Positions 28,901 to 39,140 of a DNA stretch of 64,000 nucleotides are shown piece after piece. Where the stretch lies: assembly GCA_964036295.1 (NCBI GenBank), contig OZ038465.1:10485667-10549666 (forward strand). Reading direction: 5' to 3'. The notes beneath the pieces were generated by a model, which was given only the letters and a program-made list of their open reading frames with translations, did no database searches and was not told the DNA's origin. Every line of letters begins with the position of its first letter. The first letter of the stretch is position 1. A program made the position numbers and the translations under genes. Source of the stretch: Plumapathes pennacea (taxonomy: Eukaryota > Cnidaria > Anthozoa > Antipatharia > Myriopathidae).

Positions 28901-30137
28901 TGTTCTACTTTCTTATTATTTTTCTCTCTGGACGAGCATAACAATTTTTGGCAGCAGTCTATTCTTGGCAGCTTGTCTGTAGTATATACTAGTAACGATC
29001 AATCACGGTAGTCCAGACAGTTTCTTCTGAAGAATTTGTCAGAAAAATTTACTAGCCTTACAGGAAAGTCTGGTAGCCCCAGGTCGAGAAACAATTGGTT
29101 TCCATTGTGCCCCATGGTAAGTAAACCTGTCCTTCACAATACGTCCCTATACTCTATATGAAATACATACAGTCTAAAGTATACTCACATTATTCAGAAT
29201 GTGGTAGTCAAACTCATAAATCTTATTGAATTTTGAGTATCCTTCACGCTGTAACAGAAAAATGATACGCATCTGAATGCACAATGGTTACATTTGTCCT
29301 TGTAGTGTACCAGCTTGTCACTCAGTTATGGAGTGAAATTTGCTTGGTGCAATTTTATAAAAACTTAATATCAGGGCTTAACCCAAATTCTCTAACAATA
29401 AACAGGATCACTTTCCCTAGATAGAGGTTTCCAAGGAACAGGGAAGGAAACATTATGTTGATTTTTTATACGTGTAGCATGTTAATTATTGTATTAGTTT
29501 CTTACTGTACAGTTAATCAAATTATCTTGTAGACCCTTTTGAGCCAAATGTATAACAGATCCAGTCTCTTATTAAGCCCTGGCCAAATGGACTCCTACAT
29601 CACAAGAATAACATTCAATATTTTCATAGCAAATCTGGCGCGATCCACTCGTGTTGACCATGGCTGGTGGTAAAAACCTTCAGACTTGAATAGAAGTTCA
29701 AGCTCAATTAAAGTCAACCCAAGTTGAGCCAAGTGGGTGGCTCAACGATACCCTAATTAATATTAGTGACCAGTGTTAAGCCCTGGCCAAACGAGATGCA
29801 AGTCAATGCAAGTTTTCAAACTTACATGGACTTGCGTCGACTTGCGTCTCATTTGGCCATCCTTTCGCAAATCAATGCAAGTTTAACTCAAGTCAAGTTA
29901 CTTGCATCGACTTGCGTCCCGTTTGGCCAGGGCTTTAAATGCAATCAACTAGCTGTGTGCAACTGGTCCACACATGCAGCCTTGACTACAGTAGCTGTAC
30001 GCAGCTACACAGTTCAATAAACCTTCAGCAGTGTGCATTTGTATATCTACCCTCGAGACGTTTCCTCTCGACATGATTCTGGAAAGTTCCTTGGCTGCAT
30101 CGTTCTTCTCTGCGACATTCAACACACGAAATGGCAT
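10160..30137 (-). CDS. TOP3A: DNA topoisomerase III alpha, 36 exons
   Basis: Type IA topoisomerase; in animals it works with BLM and RMI1/2 to dissolve double Holliday junctions and also acts in mitochondria. Exons join in phase: 30051-30137, 29189-29248, 28586-28659, 28231-28306, 27571-27679, 26968-27019, 26460-26551, 26050-26130, 25836-25876, 25286-25334, 24528-24573, 23965-24019, 23390-23464, 23082-23164, 22061-22158, 21654-21760, 21106-21165, 20716-20766, 20482-20556, 20205-20255, 19963-20041, 19524-19637, 19012-19081, 18605-18633, 18387-18445, 17824-17887, 17560-17626, 15235-15408, 14976-15064, 14101-14319, 12975-13008, 12680-12756, 12071-12211, 11422-11458, 11073-11123, 10160-10401; about 989 codons against about 1000 in human. 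Visible in order: Toprim start VAEKNDAAK, Toprim acidic motif TDCDREGEN, catalytic tyrosine in ISYPRTETN (exon 15), [15 protein letters not shown], two four-cysteine zinc fingers, an RG-rich linker (exon 30), two GRF zinc fingers (GRQFYKC and GRQFYCC) and the start of a terminal zinc knuckle (KCTSCRQEG). The start is fixed by an in-frame TAG 12 bp upstream, so no mitochondrial presequence is encoded on this exon. The final exon is unresolved: it splices onward at 10160 or reads through to a stop at about 10002. Confidence 0.96.
10590..10972. repeat. GAT-rich minisatellite in TOP3A intron 35
   Basis: Units of about 24-33 bp of the type GATAATATTGATGGTGATGA repeat more than ten times between exons 35 and 36 of TOP3A. 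The plus strand is open in two frames, giving acidic DDNIDG or hydrophobic repeat peptides, but the open frames are a by-product of stop-poor repeat units. Confidence 0.9.
11304..11387. repeat. (AAT)n microsatellite
   Basis: About 28 AAT/ATA units with one AAC interruption, in the TOP3A intron between exons 34 and 35. Confidence 0.95.
12467..12597. repeat. Tandem repeat of about 32 bp
   Basis: Four imperfect units containing AGGTTACCATGCGC and an A-rich spacer ending TGTTCCC, in the TOP3A intron between exons 32 and 33. Confidence 0.75.
13265..13535. mobile_element. Foldback MITE in a TOP3A intron
   Basis: Arms of about 115 bp: the left arm carries CTTTTGGTTGGATCGCACTG and the right arm its inverse CAGTGCGATCCAACCAAAAG, continuing inward through GTAGGTG and CTCTACAATAT. 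It lies between exons 30 and 31. No coding capacity. Confidence 0.85.
15479..15645. repeat. (ATC)n-type microsatellite
   Basis: CATCATCATC and CACCATCATC runs, interrupted, between TOP3A exons 27 and 28. It keeps several frames open on both strands, which explains the Ser- or Asp-rich open frames here. Confidence 0.9.
16617..16810. mobile_element. Foldback element
   Basis: Left end AAGAATTGGTTCATGCTTTT pairs with right end AGCATGAACCAATTCTT. The arms continue through GTGCATCTATCGAG, GGGAAGTTGGGAGAGCAC and GAGTTGCTC to a short loop near 16717. It lies in the same TOP3A intron (exons 27-28) as the next element. Confidence 0.8.
16958..17191. mobile_element. MITE with GGTGGTGTTACACTGG ends
   Basis: Terminal inverted repeats of about 30 bp, AAGGTGGTGTTACACTGGTC on the left and its inverse ending CCAGTGTAACACCACCTT, with GCAACG-rich subterminal repeats. 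T/A-rich flanks (TCTTTAA and TTATAG). Confidence 0.85.
17362..17505. repeat. ATC-rich minisatellite
   Basis: Four near-perfect 21-24-bp units built on CATCGTCACCATCACCCTCA, then (CAT)n, between TOP3A exons 27 and 28. Confidence 0.9.
19268..19437 (-). mobile_element. tRNA-derived SINE
   Basis: On the minus strand the head at about 19355-19437 has an A box (TAGCTCAATGGTTAG) and a B box (GGGTTCAATTC) with tRNA-like spacing and a recognisable arm order. The tail AACTGCTTAAGTTGCTTCAT follows. It sits in the TOP3A intron between exons 22 and 23. A true tRNA is unlikely because the acceptor stem does not close and a SINE-type tail follows. Confidence 0.7.
19682..19892. mobile_element. MITE, family shared with 35122-35359
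   Basis: Begins GGGCAATTTTTTTAAACAAG and ends near TTAGGCTTTGTAAGGCCC. It shares AAGAAAGTCCT, AAACTTCAATTTAGC and ATAAACCAGGT with the element at 35122, same orientation. In the TOP3A intron between exons 21 and 22. Confidence 0.7.
21972..22022 (-). mobile_element. Tail fragment of the same SINE family
   Basis: CCTCGCAGTTTTGAAGCAAC and AGGCAGTTGCGAGGATA match the tail of the SINE at 19268. The tRNA-like head is missing. It lies about 40 bp beyond the donor of TOP3A exon 15. Confidence 0.65.
22356..22742. mobile_element. MITE ending GGCCCCGTCCACACTACGCC
   Basis: Inverted ends GGCCCCGTCCACACTACGCC and GGCGTAGTGTGGACGGGGCC, each flanked by TCA (22353-22355 and 22743-22745). The interior has several GTTTTCAAATTTATCC-like repeats. 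In the TOP3A intron between exons 14 and 15. Confidence 0.88.
23506..23632. repeat. Tandem repeat of about 42 bp
   Basis: Four imperfect units of the form GTGTGGTCGGTACGTGGTCG with an AAATCATTT spacer, in the TOP3A intron between exons 12 and 13. Confidence 0.8.
24044..24056 (+). promoter_or_regulatory. Perfect DR1 nuclear-receptor half-site pair
   Basis: AGGTCAAAGGTCA is an exact direct repeat with 1-bp spacing, the site bound by HNF4/RXR-type receptors. Another AGGTCA lies at 24032. It sits just upstream of the acceptor of TOP3A exon 12, so the match may be chance. Confidence 0.3.
24216..24491. mobile_element. MITE with TA target duplication
   Basis: Ends CCGTGTGGCATAAATT and AATTTTCACGCCACACGG-like inverse, flanked by TA on both sides (24214-24215, 24492-24493), as in Tc1/mariner-type insertions. 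The interior has repeated AAAATT/TTCACGAA motifs. Intron between exons 11 and 12 of TOP3A. Confidence 0.75.
25145..25280. mobile_element. Hairpin element next to TOP3A exon 10
   Basis: CAATTATTCGCC...GTGAATAGCGGTGGATATTT pairs with AAATATCCACCGCTATTCAC...GACGAATAATTG, with a short CTCGCCGAAACGGCTCG centre. It ends within about 10 bp of the exon 10 donor. Confidence 0.75.
27288..27480 (+). mobile_element. tRNA-derived SINE, second family
   Basis: A box TGGCTCAGTCAGCTAGTG and B box GGTTTGATCCT lie about 35 bp apart near 27300-27355, followed by a non-tRNA body (CTCTGTGTCATGTAAAGTGG and further). In the TOP3A intron between exons 5 and 6. Confidence 0.6.
29779..29934. mobile_element. MITE with AGCCCTGGCCAAACGAG ends
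   Basis: Terminal inverted repeats AGCCCTGGCCAAACGAGATG and its inverse CGTCCCGTTTGGCCAGGGCT, with ACTTGCGTCGACTTGCGTC repeats inside. A second start of the same end (TTAAGCCCTGGCCAAATGG) lies at about 29573, so a partial relative abuts it on the left. In TOP3A intron 1. Confidence 0.8.
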
Positions 30138-30572
30138 GGCGCCCAGCTAAAGCAGTCCGTAAACACGATCGAAGCACAGCCTTCATGCAGTAACTGTACG
30201 TCGTACTGTCCACAATGAAGCATGCAAGTTGTTTAAGCAAGTCTCCTCTTTGCTTTTGACACGGGAAACTCAAACATAAACTTGACAATCTCGTCTCCAA
30301 ACTTCAAATTTGCGCCATTTTCTATTTCCCGCGTCTCGCAGAGCACTAAGGGATAGCTATTTACCCCATTGCATTGTGGGCCACATTTTCCAAGATGGCG
30401 TCCAAAACACAGCAAATTCCTTGCAGTATTTTCAAGCAATTTGATTGCATGAACGACTTTAGTACAGGTCAGAAAAAATAGAATCATCAAGGAAAATAGT
30501 TGTTTTTCATTGGGCAGTGGGATTAGCTCGATCGATCCCTGACGGTTGCAATGACAGGACTTTGAAGCAAGC
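30138..30572. promoter_or_regulatory. Bidirectional promoter of TOP3A and the LRR gene
   Basis: The 435 bp between two opposite start codons is GC-richer than its surroundings. It holds AAGATGGCG (30392-30400), the core of a YY1-type site, and GCATTGTGGG just before it. No TATA box is seen, as usual for shared housekeeping promoters. That both genes use it is inferred from spacing. Confidence 0.6.
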
Positions 30573-33500
30573 ATGTCTGTAAACATTTACGGGAGAGCTA
30601 AATTGAACGGACGATCCACTGACTCCAAATCGGGCCGGCCAGTTAAATCAAAGTCAGCCTCTTCAACACCTGCAAGGGAAAGTCGAAGATCAGAAGGAGA
30701 AAAACGAGCGACAAAATCGGCGGTCGCTGGCAAAGAATCGGGAAGGATTAATGTACAATTCATAGTAAGAATGTAACTGAGTTTTAGTTTTTTCCTGTTA
30801 ATTATGATATCATGCGTACTGTACGATGACAAAGTATTATCCCGTTTTGCCCAGTTGGAGCGCTGTCAAGAGACTGTCTGTGCATCCGTGTTTGAAATTG
30901 AGCTCCAAGAGCAACGACTTGAAAACGTGCCAAACCTAAACGAGGTATGTTTCTTCTTGCACTAAGTTAATCATTAGATACAGTATGTAGTTATATATAC
31001 GCAGATCATTTGGAGGACAGAACATTTTCTCTGCTGGGGGAGGTTGAGATACGCATTGGTGTATTACGTCATTCACTAATAGTGATTGATTGATGAATAA
31101 GGCATTTCTTGTTCTTACTGACAGTAGGTGTAGGACTCCAAATGATTCTTTGATATTTTTTGTTAAAACTTGTAGTTCATCAGGCTCAGGATTCTGGACC
31201 TGTCATGCAACAGGATCACGTCAATAAACAACCTGGATAAGACTACAGTAAGTAATTCTATGTTTAGTTCTTAAAGGGACTATGCTGTGCATGTAGCACT
31301 CTTTTGTGTTACAGTGATAAAGTATAGCTTCTGTAGTGCTAAGGGGGAGGAAAGTGTCTATGTCTCGTCAAAAATTCAAGCGGGAGACAGTGACAATAAA
31401 GCCTGATTTTCTAACCCCCAGATATGTAGAGTCCAATTGCTCCTATAAACAAAGTAAAATGGTGAGATCACATCGCCTCACTGTTTTGTGTCTCCAGGAG
31501 CTCAAAGAACTCAAACTGTACTCCAATGAAATCACAGAAATCACTGGCTTAGAAAGGTACAGTAGGGACATGTCTGACAGAAAGAGTTCCACAAGAGAGG
31601 GAATGTCAGTATTCTCCTTTCAGTCTTTCACACCTGGAGAACATCATATTATAATATTATGAATTTGATAACCAAAGGAAAATATGTATTGTTTTCTTTC
31701 TTGGTTTATTGGCAGATTGAAGGAACTGAGTAACCTCCATCTTCAGCACAACAAAATTCAGACAATTGGTAGGTAAACAACTAGACGTAAAAGTTGCTAA
31801 AGGTTAGCAATGAAAATAATACTAATTGTTGTGTGTAGTGCAGCACAATAGAGGGTTTGCACAACGGCCATGTTGTACACCAGGAACTATGAAATATTTT
31901 GCATAACAATAGCTTTTCTTTCCCAGAGGAACAAAACTCTGTTGTTCCTGGAATGCAACATGGCTGCTGTACAAAACCTCTTTACTTTTACTTTTACTAG
32001 CAGTCCATATTTGAACTTCAGCTATTCTCCATTGTTCAGCCTGGAGATCAGCAGCTGAAATCCAGGCTTCATATTTCCAGGCTATGATGACCTAAAGTGT
32101 GATAACTAACTACATGCATGTATGTGCTCCATGTCCTTTGTATTAGGGAAAGGTCTGCAGGTGTTAAAGAAGCTGAAAGTACTGCGACTGGACAACAACA
32201 AGTTGTCTGGTATTGATCACAGAGAAATTGGTTGCTGCTCTCAACTGACAGTACTGGACATCAGCAGCAACAGAATAACGGACATTGCTGTAAGTACAGT
32301 ATTAAAATAATCAGTAGCAATAATAGAAAAAGATTTTATTTGTTTGCTATTATTAAAAGCTAACAAACCCATCAGCCCTGGAAATAAGGAAATGTTCTGT
32401 GTTGTTTTTGTTTTTTGTTCTGGAGAAGGGGGGGGGGGGGTGGGGGAGAGAAGGGGGGGAGGGGTACAGTTAGTAGTAGAAACTTCAACATCCATTTGAA
32501 ATATTTTGAGCATGTCTTGTCCTCTTACTTAGGCACTCAATTCTCTTCCATGCCTTGAAGAACTGGATGCATCAAATAACAGAATTGTCAAGATTCCTGA
32601 TCTTGGAAGATGTAAAAAGGTAACTTTGCACATCTGTGAACAATCTTTCACCTTGAAGCAAGGGATTGCAAAATGAATCAATTTCCTGTTGATTACAAAG
32701 TATGTAATTTCATATAATGATTTTACCATGTATATACTCACTAGTATACCTGAGAAAAATCTTTTCACTCTCAAGTTTAGAAGACAAATTTTCTCAGCCA
32801 AAGAATGGACTGATGGGTTTCTTCGCAGGACAGTACATACATAGCTCAGGCTTTTGCATCAATCAAAAAACTGCATACTTTATGTAATTTTGTACATTTG
32901 TTTGTAATTTTTTGGATGCAGTGCTATATTTCCTTACAAATAACACTTGTCCTGTGGACTCATGTTAATTTGTTAGAATTTTCAAACATTACATACTATT
33001 GTTAATTGAACTCACACGCCAATGATTACCACTACATCTATTACATATTTTGAGTGTGTGGTGTTTCACACTGTACATACTGTACTTGACTGTCAGTGAT
33101 AATTTGTGTCCTTATAAATTTTCACCTATACCTACAAGAGGTGGATATTTCAAGGAACCTATATTTATTACATATTTTGAGTGCATGTGTCTCACACTGT
33201 ACATACTGTACTTGACTGTCAGTGATAATTTGTGTCCTTATAAATTCTCGCCTATAGCTACAAGAGGTGGATATTTCAAGGAACCAGTATATTTATTACA
33301 TATTTTGAGTGCATGGTGTCCCAAACTGTACATACTGTACTTGACTGTCAGTGATAATTTGTGTCCCTGTATATTCTCTCCTAGCTACAAGAGGTGGATA
33401 TTTCAAGGAACCAAATCAGTGAGATGACTGGATTCAAGGGATGCACAAATCTAATGGTAAATTAAGTAGTTATGGATATTTTCTTTCCCAGAAATATTAG

Positions 33501-36500
33501 GGAATCCCCCTTTCTCCCATATTTAGTCTCTTTTAAAACTTTGAGCTTAGAGTACCAGTAGTATTTCTAACTTTCACATATTCGCATCTCTTTGATACAA
33601 AAAGTTTTGACATTGCTTTGAGTACACTGTAAAGTTTTCTCAGGGGTAGTTTCTTTTCTAAAATCTTCAGATTTTGAAGCTAGATCACAACTGCATGTCT
33701 TCACTTAGTTCATTAGGAAAGTTAAGGTAAGTGACTCTAGTTGCCTACACTACATGTACATGCCTCTCTCAAATGTCAGTTAACTTATGAGTAATTTGAT
33801 TGTTAATGGTCACATGGAATCTTCATAGGAAACTGCAAGAACTCTCTGTATCCAACAACAGATTATCGAGGCTCGAGGTTAGTACATACAGTACGTATGC
33901 TATGATTAGAAATTAAATCAATACCTGTTAGCTTATCACAGACCTGGAACAAATATTGCCAGCAATCATCCCAACTTATATGGTACAGTATCTATTAAGT
34001 TACTTGAATGTGGAGTTTACTGGTAAACCAAGATTTACTGTGAGCTGTAGAGTTAACAGCCCACTCTTAGGATTTGTCTTTTGTCTACAAATTTCCCTTC
34101 CCTGAGTTCAAAGAATTACAGTTCCTCTCTCTGGCAAATCCCCTGAGTGATACATAGCAGCTGGGTAAATCAATCCTCTTCTAAGCTAAGGAATGTTTTG
34201 CATTTTGTTAGTGACATCACTTATTTGCATGTCTTCTCTTTCAGCCCTTGTCTGAGCAGTTTCCCTGCTTGGAAATACTCAATGTTACAAATAATACTCT
34301 TTCTTCTTTTGAAGAAGTGGTAAGTTTGTCTAACTTGTTTTGTTATTCCTGGTTATCAAGGGTTGTTTCTTTACAGGGCTGTTCTTGCTCTTACTGTACT
34401 TTGATTCTTTAATGTGTATCAAAAACCTCTTTCAAAGTTTATTTTAATGTGTTGGTCTCCACACATTAGTACAGACTGACCTGCCTGTAGTCTGTTCACA
34501 TGTAGTATAGTAATATTAAACCTTGGTCAAACTTTGTCCATTTGGGATTAGGTTGCAGGTCTATCTGGTGTCTCTGTTGTTGAATTGTATATGGCAGGTG
34601 AGTTTGATGCATGCATTTTTCTTTGCAGAATTTAGGAGGAAAATATGCAAAATTATAATATAATTATTATCAGTTTCTACAAATAAGTATTTCTCTTTTT
34701 ATCATTCATGTCTATGGGTGGCTTTAATACAATGTTAGTGTATTGCTTTTTGTGAGATCCTTACAGTATGTCTGCTGTGTGCATGCAGTTGATATTTGCC
34801 ATTAAATCTGGGTCAAATATACCCAAAAGTGAGGACTAAATGTTACAAGAGAACTCAGTTATCAGCATATGAAATCTAAATCACTACTGTGTGCACTTTA
34901 ATATTATGCTGTTTTTTCCCTTTTCTCAGGGAACCCCTGTATCTCAAGAAATTCACTGAGGTAAGTGCTGGCTGTTTTGCTGAATAATTCCTGGTGTTCA
35001 CTTCTCAAGTCAGCTGTGCCTTATTATAATCAACAGGCATCTCCAGCTTCTACAAAAGATACCTTCTTTGGAAATTGTCGATGGGGTGAGTGAATCCTAA
35101 CCTGTTGTGAAAAAATACTATGGGCTGATTTTTTAAACAAGGTTTAGACCACAGTTAAGAAAGTCCTGGTCTAAACAAGATTAAAACAATGGCCATGCTT
35201 AACGGACAACGGCTAAACATTGTCTGTACAAACCGACTCCGTTCCATGTTCTAAAAATGCAGTTTTCAGTTTGGCTAACCCTGTTTTACGGCGTCTGTCT
35301 AAACTTCAATTTAGCAATAAACCAGGTCTAAGTTTAGGCTTTATTTTAAAAATCAACCCTATGAGTCTTCAGGGTGAAAGGGAACTATTTTGATTTGCTA
35401 CAACTTTGTTTGCCTTTTTAGTCAAGGATGAAAATGAATGCAGTAAAGGAAGAACCAATAAAATCAGTGATTATTGTCCACAGGTGACACTCAAAAGACC
35501 CAGTTCGGCACATGGACGTGCCCCGCCCACCATGAGACCTTTGTCTGCCTCACACAGTGAGAATTGAGTATTTCTGTCAGACATCACGACATCACATTTG
35601 CTCTAGCACATGACAGACCTTTACAGTTGTGGGAAAGCAGCCTTTGATGATTCCTTTTTCTGCTTGCTTGTATTCTTTATATATCCTGTTTGTCCTGTTT
35701 TTCATGTGCAGCACTACTAATCCATCCTGTTTTTCCTGTTTCCATGTGCAGCACTGCAATCTAACCTGTTTGTTTTTCATGTGCAATACTTATCCATCCT
35801 GTTTGTCCTACTTGTATTCCAGTTCTGAGCACAAGACAAGTGGAAGAACAGTTGAAGTCAGCAGTGCAGGAGCAGGCCGCCTTTGAAGCTTCCCTCTCTT
35901 ACAGGTGACGTGATTTACTCTTGTTTTTTTTTTTGTTTTTTTTTTTTTTTTTTTTTCAGCTAATAAGAATCCAAAACAAACATTTTCACGTTCTGATGAT
36001 GAGTAGATTTACAGTACATGACATGTATTCTGACGTAAAGGAAATATACAATCGAACCTAACTTATATGGACGCGCTTCTGAAGACGTTTCTCCAGGGGC
36101 GTAATTGCCACCGCATTGCTCGAAAGCGAAGAGCTAATTCTAGGTACTTCAGCCATCAAACAGGAGCGATTTTGTCGCGAACAACTCAAAAGATTGTCTT
36201 AGCCTAAAACGTATCAAGCAAGTCGTGTTGCGAGTGAATCTTTTCCACTCAGCTTAAGAATGGCAAAACAAAATTCTACCCAATCCGAGGACCAGCATTC
36301 CACTGTACTTTGTGACATGGCAAATAACACAAGCCGTAATAATAATGTACTGTAAGTAAAACATCGAGTGCTATACAAGACCTTTCACTTCCTAATTCCT
36401 CCGTCAGATTCAACACGGTTAGAGACATGGTCTTCTCCTTGCCCCTTGAGCCTCCGGGACAAAACTCACTTCTTCACGAGACGCCAGGTAAGTGTTTAGC

Positions 36501-37174
36501 CCAAGAATTCCCACTGATCCTTGTTTGATCAAGTTTCCCTTTCAATATCTGCGCACGTATTGTGACTTTGAAATGTCTTGTTTTGGTCAGGTAAAGAGGT
36601 AGTTAGACCCAGCAGCTCGGCTTTTGAATCAAGGCCCAACAGTCGATGCAGTAGGTAAGTCTAAATATTGTTTGTGAAGGTAACTATGGTTGTAAGGGTG
36701 GCGTGTGACAGTGATGATGATGATTATGACGACGGTGACGGTGATGATCATGATGATAATGACGATATGGTGGCGATAATGACGACGATGAAGATGATAG
36801 TAGTAACAATGACGGTAGTGATGACGATAATGATGATTATTATGATGATAATGATGACGACGATAGTGACGATGACAACGATGATGATGATGATGATGAC
36901 AACGATTATGAGGATGATGATGATGACGATGATTATAATGATGATGATGATGACGCTGATGACAATGACACCGATGATGATGATGATGATGATGATAATA
37001 ATAATAATGATGATAATGATGATAATGATGATGACGACAATGATAGTGATGACGATGGTGCTGGTGCTGGTGCTGGTGCTGATGATGGTGTTTATTAACT
37101 TGCCTTTCAGCCGTTCCAGGATTGCAGAGGCCCGAGCGTTCGCTTCTGAGCACTTCAGTCCGGATCAAGACTGA
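30573..37174 (+). CDS. SDS22-type leucine-rich-repeat protein, 19 exons
   Basis: Exons join in phase: 30573-30764, 30855-30944, 31176-31247, 31498-31556, 31716-31768, 32147-32289, 32533-32619, 33385-33456, 33671-33726, 33829-33877, 34245-34319, 34552-34597, 34930-34960, 35037-35085, 35484-35556, 35823-35904, 36408-36487, 36591-36654, 37111-37174; 478 codons plus TGA. A basic, Ser-rich head (residues 1-64) is followed by about eleven 22-residue repeats of the LxxLxLxxNxI type (for example LKELKLYSNEITEI, CLEILNVTNNTL) and an LRR-cap-like IPSLEIVDG. The tail is Ser/Pro/Arg-rich (RPSSAHGRAPPTMRPL, SRPNSRCSSRSR). LRRs of this type are protein-binding scaffolds, common in ciliary and phosphatase-regulating proteins; no exact orthologue is named here. 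ATTAAA at 37233 could be the poly(A) signal. The head-to-head arrangement with TOP3A suggests shared expression. Confidence 0.87.
33050..33415 (+). repeat. Three tandem copies of the exon 8 acceptor region
   Basis: A unit of about 124 bp, from the intron into the first 28 bases of LRR-gene exon 8 (CTACAAGAGGTGGATATTTC), occurs three times in a row. Copy 1 has lost the AG, copy 2 keeps CTATAG before CTACAAG, and copy 3 runs into the working exon. Confidence 0.9.
35122..35359. mobile_element. MITE, family shared with 19682-19892
   Basis: Ends GGGCTGATTTTTTAAACAAG and TTTATTTTAAAAATCAACCC are imperfect inverted repeats flanked by TAT (35119-35121 and 35360-35362). It lies in an intron of the LRR gene. 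Confidence 0.8.
36711..37090. repeat. (GAT)n/(GAC)n microsatellite in the last LRR-gene intron
   Basis: Long runs of GATGATGATG with GAC and AAT variants, ending (GGTGCT)n near 37060-37078, directly before the acceptor of exon 19. His- or Met/Asp-rich open frames across it are artefacts of the repeat. Confidence 0.93.
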
Positions 37175-38452
37175 GTAAGGAAACAGAAGGCCAGGCATTT
37201 TTTTTTTATTGATCTGAACATATGAACTGCTTATTAAAAATTTGTGCATTACGTGGTGTATATAAAATATATGTATAGATTCACCTGCCATTTGATCTTT
37301 GTCGTCTGTACGTATTTTCATCCACTCCAAGAAGAGATACGTTCAGTTGAATAGTCAGTGAATTTTGCCAGAGAAGCTCAATATGTGCGATCTTCTAAAT
37401 GATTCCCTTCGGTTGCGATCGAACGAGAAAGTTGTCCATGTACCCATCTGAATCCGATGGACAAGTATGAAGTCAGATGGTGTCCGATAGACAGACTAAG
37501 GAAACGTTAGACATACAGACAAACAGTTAACCAGCAGATGGTGTCAGATAGTATTTGGTAGATACAGTGAGTGAAAATGTCCATGTCGTGCCTACAGGCC
37601 TTTAAAGTGTTGACCAACGGTGTCCGATGGACGGATGTACGAACTGACGTCCATCGGACGTTCTTTTTGGAACGAAGCAACACACAAGTGTCCATATATT
37701 ATCTCTAAAGTAGTGGCCAGACAGACGGCCAACGGTGAAATTAAATTTCAAACCAGTCCGTCGGACTGAGACGGGGTGTATTGGACATGGTTTGGTTTAA
37801 ACTTGAATTTTTCACGGAGATGCACGCTAAGTAACACGAATGTGGATTATGCTGAACGCCGCAAACAATGTGTTGACTGAAGTTTTAAGCGTCTCTTCCT
37901 TCGCCATCTGAAGAGTTAGCGCGTATCAACTTTGCTCTTGCAAAGGGCATATTGCCCACCCCCCCCCCCCCCCCCCCTTTTCATATTCACTTCAACTTGC
38001 CGACGCAGATAATTCGTATAACAAGATCGACCGTTTTTGACACCATCTTGTCCACAGTGTACTTGGTGGGAAAACGCGGGAAAGGTCTGGGTACGATAGT
38101 GCGATCCTAGCGATTCAGTGAATCAGTGTACGGAAACACGTCAGAGTTCACACATGCACATGCGTCCAGAAACACGTGCAAACCAGTTGAAGACTGATTA
38201 AACTGGATTGCTCAAGAAGTTAAACTTGTTCATACATAAAATGTTTGCAACTTAACCACACTTTTGTTGTTCCTGTCTCAACAGTAAGGTATACTAAAAT
38301 CAGAGGGAGGGGATATGCCAAGGTCGGGTTCTGTTACTCTACAGAACAAACTCCAAGGTTTGAAATGTGTTTCCAGTCCGTGGCGTCAAATAATGTTCAC
38401 TAGATGTGGCGTCTTCTGTGCTAAGTTAACTGTACTTAATTTTAACATTTAG

Positions 38453-38604
38453 GCAGCGGCGCTCCCAAGAAGCGCCGAGTTGTTTTTTCGCTCAGAGAAA
38501 AGTGTCACCTGGAAAACATCTTTGGGTATGTCAGACACTACCCCTCAATGAATCAATGCGTTGAAATATCCCAGACGATGGGGGTTCCAAAGGAGTCGAT
38601 CATG
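38453..38604 (+). CDS. Homeobox-like exon (first two helices), copy 1
   Basis: A 152-nt segment between an ATTTAG acceptor and a GTGAGT donor reads KKRRVVFSLREKCHLENIFG then YVRHYPSMNQCVEISQTMGV and ends KESIM. This fits the basic arm, helix 1 and helix 2 of a homeodomain, with the exon ending just before the V-WF position that begins helix 3, a classic intron site in homeobox genes. A possible helix 3 (FRARKTNRARRGMRQGRQ) lies at about 39388-39440, but its tryptophan codon is lost and the phase does not match. No upstream exon was found. Probably a divergent homeobox gene or its remnant. Confidence 0.55.
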
Positions 38605-38961
38605 GTGAGTCACCCCGGTTTAAACGACTAAGAGCGCCGTAAAGTCTGATGAAATCTTTACTGTCTGGAATCTTTTACTTGTCCTGGACTGTAGTCGGTC
38701 TCGATGGAGGTTCGCGCGTGTCTCTCAAAGAAAAGTCATTGTATTTGTAGCGTTGTTATAGGTACATTCACGTACATCGTAAAGATATTGAACTCACGCA
38801 GAATGTAGATCGCTTGTTTTGGATAATCTGAAAATTGACTCTTTGGGTGACGGGAAACAAAACTTTTGTAGATTTCATTCCAAAATCCTACAATTACTGT
38901 TTTCCAATAGTGAACTAAAGTACGTGAACTAAATCAGCGATATTAAGTATCCGTCTTTAAA

Positions 38962-39140
38962 GGCCCGGTCGCACAAGAAAGTTTAGTTGATCATAACTCA
39001 GCATCGAGAGCAATACAACGGCTTCTTCAATGTTTGGTAGCCACTTGCTGTCATAAATTTCTGGTGACAGGCGCTATTTGCACTTCAAATGATATAAATA
39101 TCGATTTTATTGTCGTTAAATTACGAGTGCGACCGGAGCC
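38962..39140. mobile_element. 179-bp MITE with an empty site in the duplicate
   Basis: Ends GGCCCGGTCGCACAAG and TACGAGTGCGACCGGAGCC, flanked by TAAA on both sides (38958-38961 and 39141-39144). The second duplication copy has a single TAAA at the matching place near 49583. Confidence 0.88.

Noticed and set aside
33050..33427. 125-residue plus-strand repeat protein
   Set aside because: Shadow of the triplicated intron/exon 8 unit; in the correct frame only the last copy is an exon.
36629..37330. 233-residue His-rich minus-strand frame and its plus-strand partners
   Set aside because: Reverse complement of a GAT/GAC microsatellite in the last intron of the LRR gene.
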